From the NCBI GenBank assembly GCA_009741485.1, contig CM019217.1, forward strand, positions 33,131,165 through 33,195,164: a stretch of DNA of 64,000 bases, written 5' to 3'. The notes under the pieces are model-generated. The model was not told the DNA's origin. It worked only from the letters and a program-made list of their open reading frames with translations, and did not search any database. Source of the DNA: Malurus cyaneus samueli. Taxonomy: Eukaryota; Chordata; Aves; Passeriformes; Maluridae. Shown piece after piece: positions 25,401 through 64,000 of the stretch; positions within the stretch are counted from its first letter, which is position 1, and each line of letters starts with the position of its first letter. The translations under genes were made by a program, and so were the position numbers.

Positions 25401-28249
25401 TCTGCAAATGATGGATGAACTTTTTAATATATTTTTCATACTTTTTTTTTTGCCACATTTCTAACATGCCTATAGTTACTGTCAGTTTTGCATTATTAAC
25501 TGATTTATCGATTATCTTTATTATACTGTTTTAATTTTATTTATTATTGCTGTCACTTTAATTGGTTCATTTGATAGCCATTCCTGTAATTTCAGTCTTA
25601 AAATGATTCCTGAGCTTGAAATTTGGAAATATTTTATTGTGTTGTGATAACAATTTCCCTTGTCCCTGGTGCTCACCCTGCTGTCTCAGACAGCTTAAAT
25701 GTGATTGAGTAACTGGAGCCAGTTGAAACATGTTGCTGCCTTCCAGCCTTGTTCTTAGTTTCTGAATTTCCTCCTTTTCCTCCTGAATCCCCAAAAGGCT
25801 TTATTAAGACAGCTTTGTGGGAACCATTAACTCTAAGCTGCATAATTATGTTACTATAGCATTGACTTATTTAATAGTAGGAAAAAATTGTATGCATGTC
25901 TAGAAATTTATATTTCTCAATGATGGAATTTTAACTTAGTAAATTAAAAGGTTTACTCAATATACCTAGGAAGTTACAGTAATTAACAGGAAGAGAGTTT
26001 ACCTGCAATAAAGTAGGTAAAAATGACACTTTAATGACCTGCCATCATATTACTTTCTTCTTTACCTTCTAAATCGCATATAAGACTCTCATGTACTTAA
26101 AGGGATAGTGTTACTGTTTAGCTTGCTTTCTCTAGAAGTGGGGACCCATATTCAGCATATTTGTCTTTACCTAGAGATGCATTTTGTGCCCTCCTTGCAT
26201 GGCTCAGAATTGCATGCATTTGGCATTTGTAATGCTAGAAATCAGGCCAAGATTTTTTTTTTAAGGCATGCAGACAAAGAATATTGCAGTTAATAATCTT
26301 CATGCCAATATTCATGTGGTGCTGCGTGATTCTCATTCTCAGTGCTGCTTTTCAGACCACGTAATGGCAGCTCACCGCCCTTTTGCTCTCTTTACCCTTC
26401 TGTCCCCAGCACATTTGGTTAAAGGGGGGCAGATTGTGCCAGAGCACCAGACAGCATGTTCTTGTACCTCACAGTGCCACCTGCAATTGTCAGTATTATA
26501 TCTTGTGATTAGGAGATGGCAGGACAAACAAATCTTTCCAGCATCTCTTCACCCTGAAAGGCCTAAGACATTTTTAGTGGTCCACAACAAATTCTCAGGT
26601 TTCTGGGATGGGTGAACAGAAAAGCTGGTTTTTTTCAGCTTTTTGTGGTACACTTAATAAAGCTCTGGCATCCTTATTTTGTTACTTCTGTTGAAAATGG
26701 GGCTGGAGGGGGACGAGCAGGGATTTACCTCTTATTACTGTTTTGACTTTTTAATAGGGCTAGCCTAGGTACTCACAGAATTAAATGTGCCTTATGTGGT
26801 CAGTCTGCCACAAAGCTAAAAACTCGAGAGGAAAAAAATGAAGTCTCAAGCTCTGTCAGCATGATAGCTATAGACCACGTGTTCCTTTTTTTTTTCCCAG
26901 GGGAAGAAATTGCATGCTCATCAATTAACTGGTTTTCATTTTGTTAATCACTTTTTGTTTGGCTTTTTTTTTTGTTTTGTATCACTGAGCCCCAGCAACT
27001 GGTGTGTGTAGAGATCAATTTAATTTTATAAGCCTTGTATATTTAGTCCTTAGGTCCGATTGGCTGTAGATGAAAAGCTGATTAGTTTGGTGGGCTTTAA
27101 TGTGGCTTTGCAGTTAAGGGTATGATATCACTGTGTCTGTGCTGTTCAGTTTATGCTGTGGGATGATGCTCTCTGCTTTGGCTTATTTTTAACCCTGGCA
27201 ACTTCTAATAAGTGTCAAATAAGCAGCTTCTAATAAGCTGCTTAGAAGCTGTTGCTAGTAAGTGCCTTTGCTTTGCCATCCCCAAAGAATTATGCATGAG
27301 TTTCTTCCTCTTTTCCTTAAAGGATCTCGAGCTGGCCATATGTATAGCCATAGCTTGCCATTCTTGAGATAGCAGTATACCAAGGTGTCCACACTTGCAG
27401 AAGCTTTTTCTTTTTTTTCTGAAAACAAAATTCAAACATTTTGTCATCTGTCTCTCTGCAAATGCAGCCTATTCTCTTATAGAAAATTTTAACTGTTATT
27501 TTATGCAGTGTTTTTTCTTTTACAGCCTTTCAGCCATCACTTTAGAAGTGCCTCAGAAGAGTGACAGTGGTAACAGGCATTTCACCCCCCCCCCTTGTCA
27601 AATGCAAATTTCTCACCTCCCAAGTGTGAACATATAAAGATCTCTTACTACCATTTTTTTTTTTTAGATAATAAAATTAGGCCATAATTAGCTAAGCAGT
27701 GACCTGATTAGTGCTGGATCAACATGTTACCAACTCAAGGTTGTCACTACAAAGTTAGTGTGGTGAAGTCTGCCTGTTCCAACTAAAATGAAAGCAGTCT
27801 CTTGACACAGAGCAGTGCCGAAGTCAGCAGTTTCTGCAACGTGGGCCTGTATGCAGGTTGAAGGATCTCTTCTGTGTATATACGTAACTACCACTGCCAG
27901 TCTAATTCTTTATAATCAAATTCTTTTTGTTGTATTTTTACTCTGGAGGATATGAGAGAAAACAGTTCTAAGTGATTTTTTTGTTCTTTGGCTTTCCTTA
28001 TCTATAAAAGATTTGGTTTTGCGAGGTATATTTAATGTTTTCTCTAAAGTAGGCCCCCTGAGAGATCCCATGGAGTAATTCACTTTGCTGAGTTAGCAGA
28101 TGAGGCCATTGGATAGAGTCAAAAAAAGATATTGCCAACTGTGAAGCAAATGAATCAATAGCAGTGCAAGGGGATCACTTTGCTTCTTCGACACAAGAAA
28201 AGTGGCAGCACAGATGCAATATCTGACTTACAGATTTAAAAAAACAAAT
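25401..28249. other. Gene-free interval between the old CR1 and the TENM3 3' end
   Basis: AT-rich sequence with several A or T homopolymers. I see no exon of a known protein on either strand. Confidence 0.5.
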
Positions 28250-28293
28250 ATAAACACACATACACACACACACACATTGGGTTGGCTTTTATT
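28250..28293 (-). terminator. Candidate TENM3 poly(A) signal with GU-rich downstream element
   Basis: On the minus strand AATAAA (28293-28288) is followed about 10 bases later by a TG repeat (28277-28253, seen as CA on the plus strand). Hexamer plus GU-rich element is the textbook arrangement for vertebrate 3' end formation. The cleavage site would fall near 28265-28280. The GU-rich part is also a simple microsatellite, so the pairing could be coincidental. Confidence 0.5.
28253..28277. repeat. (CA)n microsatellite
   Basis: Short CA run with one TA interruption. On the minus strand it is a TG run just past an AATAAA hexamer and may act as the GU-rich element of the TENM3 poly(A) site. Confidence 0.9.
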
Positions 28294-31200
28294 GGAAAGC
28301 CTAGATGCAATCTATAGTTATCAATTTGTGGAAAATTCAGGACACATATAAAGTTAAGAAGGCAAATTAAAAGAACAATACAAATCAGACGAAATATACA
28401 TCTCAAAATATCAGGATAGCATTTTGACTGGCATTGTCTAAAATACTTAGAATCTCCTTTTTTTCTGATTTTTGTAATACGCTTCTTTAATTATGCATAT
28501 TTTTTCTTTAAAAAGATCTTTTGTTTTTATGTTCCCCAAGGTCACTATTTCCTGCAGGAGCATGTCCAGATCACAAGTCTTTTTTAGCAAGAAATAGGCT
28601 CATTATACCTACTAACAAGGCCACTAATTGGCTTGATTTGACGGTATCTAAAATGATCACCAACAGATACTATAATTTGTTGTTTATTGGTGCCAGAACA
28701 AAGGAGAAGGGACTGGTATGCGCCAAGTTGAAGATATATTTCAATGTTGACATGTTATACAAGCTTTTCATATTCAAACAGAACAGAAACATTGGACATA
28801 ATTTAGAATATGAGCCTATTTCAACAGAGAGCACTTACAGCATGCTAAATACAGTGCTGTGGAAGAGCCACCCAACAGAACTGCAAACACCCAGCATTTT
28901 ACATCTTTTGAAAAGAAGATCAATGACACACCTCTGGGGTCTGACATACCATCCTCTCTAAATTTAGGGCCCTCGAGCTTCAAGGGTAAAAATACTAATG
29001 ACTAATCTGTGCTTTAATTCTAATAGATGATTAGCATTCATTATATGTGTAATTAGTTCTGTATGCTCTACCAAATACACACATACAGTAATAGCACTGA
29101 TACTGTAGATTCGGTAGCGACTTGGCTGGGAGAAATTCAAATCTGTTTGTATCAAACAATCCTAATGTGCAATTTAGAGTATGTAATACCATAGACTCTC
29201 AGAATACAAAGCAGTTAGAAAACTATTTTTATTACATCCACTTGAACCATTCATAGTTAAGACACGTTCACTTACTAGGTTCTGTCATTATAATACATGG
29301 ATAGAAATACTGAGTATATTTCAATGAACAGCAAAACTCCCAATTTTGTCTCATCTTAAAAATATTTATTTTTTGTGGCTGAATTTAGTGCTCATGAGAC
29401 TAAAGCTCTAAGAATGGTTTCAGCCAAGATGTAGAACAGATGCCAGAGATGCCACCACAGGCTTCCTATAAGGAACCAGCTGCACAATTCAGTTCTTCCT
29501 GCAGCAAATATACTGGGCCTTGGAGCAGAGCATGCCAAATCTATGCAGTGGTGTGGAGATGCAGACTAGGCACTAGAACTGGACCTTCCTCCCCACCCCC
29601 AGGTTCAGTGTTCACAGTAATGGGATTTGATCTGCCGGCTGAAGGCCAGGAGATGAACCTACTGAACAGCCTGCCTGCCTAAAGAGTAATTCTGTAGCAT
29701 CAGGTCAGAGGTACACTTCTTCTATCTGGCGTTATTAACATCTAAAAGAGCTGTATTATACAGAAGACAAAGTTGACATAACTGGATGAAACTACATCAT
29801 TTCTTCTTCTTCTTCTACATACAATTTGCCAAGCACCTGAGACACTATTCTCTCCATTGTGAAACAAAGCTTCTAAAAAACCAACAGAAACCCCACCTGG
29901 TATGAATAAATGTCCATTTATTACATTAGGGCTGGAAAAAGACAAGGAAACCCCAACCTATTAAAGTGTTCCATCATACTAAACGAGACTTATTTGGTTA
30001 CTGTGCCTTCTAACAATGACTGATGAAGTGGCACTGGCCTGGGTGACAGGAGAGGGAGGGGAGGGAGCTGTGGTCTGATTCAGCCAGCCACTTTGTGGAG
30101 TGTCCCATCCTATCAGCAGAGTGATAGATGCACAGCTTTAAACCTAATACAAAAATATTAACACTTTTGGACATTAGTCATCACTGTTATATCTCTACAA
30201 TATAATCCTTTATACTGTACAGCTATAACATAAAAGGTGCAATTCCTTTTTCTTTAAAAAAAATCACACACAGCACATGTTTTTATCATTTTATTTTTAA
30301 GTATAAACCTTTTTAAACACTTTACATAAATTAACTCCTCTGAGACTAATATTTGATGTACAGTAAATTGTAATTCATATAAAAATCCATAAACAACTTG
30401 TCTCACATAATTTACAAAAAAATCAGGGTTTCCTTTGCTTATATGCAACAAGGATTCTACTTGCCATTTTCCCCCCAAGGCAAACCATATTAGCATTGTA
30501 AAATCCATTATTAAATTCCCATGGTAGCATAAGTCACTTGTGCCAATGTCCTTTCAGAAAGCAGCACAGTTTAATGCAGTTGGGTTGTCTATAAACAGTA
30601 ATTTTTGCCCCACATTTTAAAATTAACAGATATATACCACATCCTATGCAGTGAGAAAGAGAGAGAAAAAGAGAGAGAGAAAGAGAAAGACTACTTCTCG
30701 TAAGCAAAGGTCAACAATTCAGTACTATTTGGAAACACTGTATGGGTCTGTATCTTAATTAAATACAGTGCCTCGAAGGAACAGACAGCCTGTTGCAAAA
30801 TCTGTAGGCCTTTTAATTGTCTAGTGAAAGGTCTCGACTGTTTATTTCTTCTGTTCTCTTTTCCAGGGAGTACAGGAGTAGATTCACCAGTGAAGAGACC
30901 CTTATGTTCTGCATGCGAGTAATGGTGGGAGTTATTATTCTGTACGATCACGTTCATCCTGTGGGAGCTTTCTCAAAGACATCAAAGATTGATGTAAGGG
31001 AGGCTTTTTTTTTTAATACTTTTCAGTCCAACTTGAGTGCAGCGATATGCATATGTAAACATATTCTTTAAAGCAGATCACCTTTAAGGTCATTGAGAAA
31101 AAAAAGTTTTGTCATTAGCAGTATCATTCTTCTGGAAGGCGCTCTTTTTGTTACAGAGTCTGGATTGTGCTACAGAAAAAATCTGAGCAAAGATGTAAGC

Positions 31201-31295
31201 TTAGGCTCAAGTAGTAATGCAGCAAAACAGTTTGGTCTCCTTTTTAGAAGACACTGGTACGCAGTCTCTTTGGCAGCCTGAGCTAAGCCAGTGTG
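28270..31295 (-). other. TENM3: Probable TENM3 3' untranslated region
   Basis: The roughly 3.0 kb after the stop codon is AT-rich and free of CR1 or LTR sequence. Several minus-strand AATAAA hexamers are visible (plus-strand TTTATT at 30841, 30290, 29917, 29365, 29228, 28683 and 28288), so alternative 3' ends are possible. The last one, at 28288-28293, has the best context. A pyrimidine-rich run on the coding strand (30658-30692, CT-type repeat) is a possible site for PTB-like proteins. A plus-strand open frame of 146 codons inside it (28521-28961) resembles nothing I know and is probably chance. The 3' end is inferred, not seen. Confidence 0.5.
30658..30692. repeat. GA-rich (coding-strand CT-rich) simple repeat in the 3' UTR
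   Basis: A run of GAGA and GAAA units on the plus strand gives a pyrimidine tract in the TENM3 transcript, about 600 bases after the stop codon. Confidence 0.85.
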
Positions 31296-62726
<31,431 letters not shown>

Positions 62727-64000
62727 CTGTAAAATGGAATTACACATTGCATATGCTGTAACTAATTGTACTTAACTTAGATCAAGGAGACAGTCGTTTA
62801 GTTCCTATGCAGTGTGCAGTAATGCAGAAAGAGTTAAAGCCAGTGGTGATGCTCCATGCATAGGTAGCACAAGTCATGGCCCCAAAATGATTTTGGTCTG
62901 CATTTCTCATCTGTGTCATAGGCAGCCTAATCTAGATTAATCCTTTTGGGACAGAAGGTCCATTCTGTCTTTGATGCTTTCAAGTCTGTTCCGTGCTTTG
63001 TCATTAGAGACTGCAAGTGACTCTGTAATAGGTCAAATCAAAATACTGGCATTTAAAACCATCCAAGAGTTCTGGGAACCTTGATCTAGCCCCAAATTTT
63101 GCAGCAGGAGCCCAGCCCTACTTACACTTTGTTGCTATTATTCTATCTGTTTTATTGTAATTTATATAAGGCTGCTGGGCTTCATGGTTTATGGAATTCA
63201 TAAACAGATGAGGCAGAGTTTGAATGATGAGTTCACAGGCAAGAGATAAGACATCATTCGTAAGTATTGATTTAATCCGCTGCTTCCAAATGCGTGATAT
63301 GCGTGATTTAACACATTAGGAAATGTCATCTCTTCCACCAGAGAACAAGTGGAGCTTTTCCATTCTTCTTAGGTCAGAGCCATATTTCAAATCACTGTAC
63401 ACATTGGCACAAAACTGCTAACTATGCCAGCACAGTCTTTATTATAGTGAAAATATGTATTGCTAACCATTTTCCCAGAAACGTACATTTTGCCTCTCCA
63501 CTGGTGCCACATAATTGAGAATTACTGTCTTTTCTTCCCTGCTGGTGAAAAAAAAACCAGCCCTGGAGATTACCTTTTGTGTTGATATATTATGATGTAG
63601 GAACTTAACCCACTACAGTTGGGATTCCTGACCTAATTTATGGCATGAAGAGCTGAAACAAGGTCATGTAAATACATGAGGTAATTTCAGATGCTCTCCT
63701 CATGGACTGAAGCAGAGTGTCAGAACAGTCACTTCTGATGTTTGCAAAAGCGCTGCTTAAACAGATCTACCAGTCTGGTGGTAGCCAAACATCTGTTCAT
63801 AGAATGCTCTACTTCACGTTTTGTAAATACATAACTGTGTTAATGTAACATGTTTTTATGTACTGCCACTTGGAAAACAAGAGACCAACAGGAACAACTT
63901 GTGAAAAAACTGTCTCTTAGCAGGGACAGATTTTTATAGCTATCCAATTACAAATACACAATAAAAATTGTATTGCATAAATAGTATTTTATTTGGTTGT
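62727..64000 (-). other. TENM3: Part of the next upstream TENM3 intron
   Basis: Sequence upstream of the ttttacag acceptor, continuing past the window edge. I looked for the short optional NHL exon known from teneurins and did not see it. No repeat was recognised. Confidence 0.75.

Noticed and set aside
28521..28961. 146-codon plus-strand frame
   Set aside because: It lies antisense within the probable TENM3 3' UTR and has no recognisable motif. Its composition is that of the surrounding AT-rich DNA.

Overview
The window is bird genomic DNA and is dominated by one gene on the minus strand: the 3' half of teneurin-3 (TENM3), a large type II transmembrane cell-adhesion protein of neurons. Nine coding exons run from 62726 down to a stop codon at 31296. 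They encode about 1,489 residues: most of the NHL beta-propeller, the YD/Rhs shell, the antibiotic-binding-like linker, the Tox-GHH-like domain and the C-terminal TCAP peptide. The 5' exons (cytoplasmic tail, membrane segment, EGF repeats, start of the propeller) lie beyond 64000. The call rests on reading exons in frame through GT-AG junctions whose phases agree, and on recognising the protein. The TCAP region fits teneurin-3 better than paralogues 1, 2 or 4.

The avian call comes from the repeats. There are several CR1 LINE fragments with bird-type 3' ends (826-1535, 32349-32975, 52788-53100, 57226-57490), an older CR1 fragment (24870-25400), and two LTR elements of kinds I associate with non-galliform birds (5351-6433 minus sense; 45814-46384 plus sense with a perfect 5-bp target-site duplication). 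The species cannot be named from this.

Layout. 1-23100: gene-poor flank with CR1 and LTR remnants and short tandem duplications. 23120-24110: a GC- and CpG-dense island, probably a promoter with a first exon on the plus strand, pointing towards the 3' end of TENM3. 24110-28270: AT-rich flank with an old CR1. About 28270-31295: probable TENM3 3' UTR, ending at a minus-strand AATAAA followed by a GU-rich (TG)n run. 31296-62726: the TENM3 exons and eight introns of 0.6 to 12.4 kb. 62727-64000: part of the next upstream intron.

The most notable anomaly is at the junction between the exons ending at 60037 and starting at 47675. As written, it carries one base too many for the reading frame, beside a 23-base homopolymer. 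I think an assembly or sequencing indel is the likeliest cause, but a genuine frameshift or unusual splicing cannot be excluded from sequence alone. I found no second protein-coding gene, tRNA, CRISPR array or new multi-gene system. The other open reading frames look like chance frames or repeat-derived.
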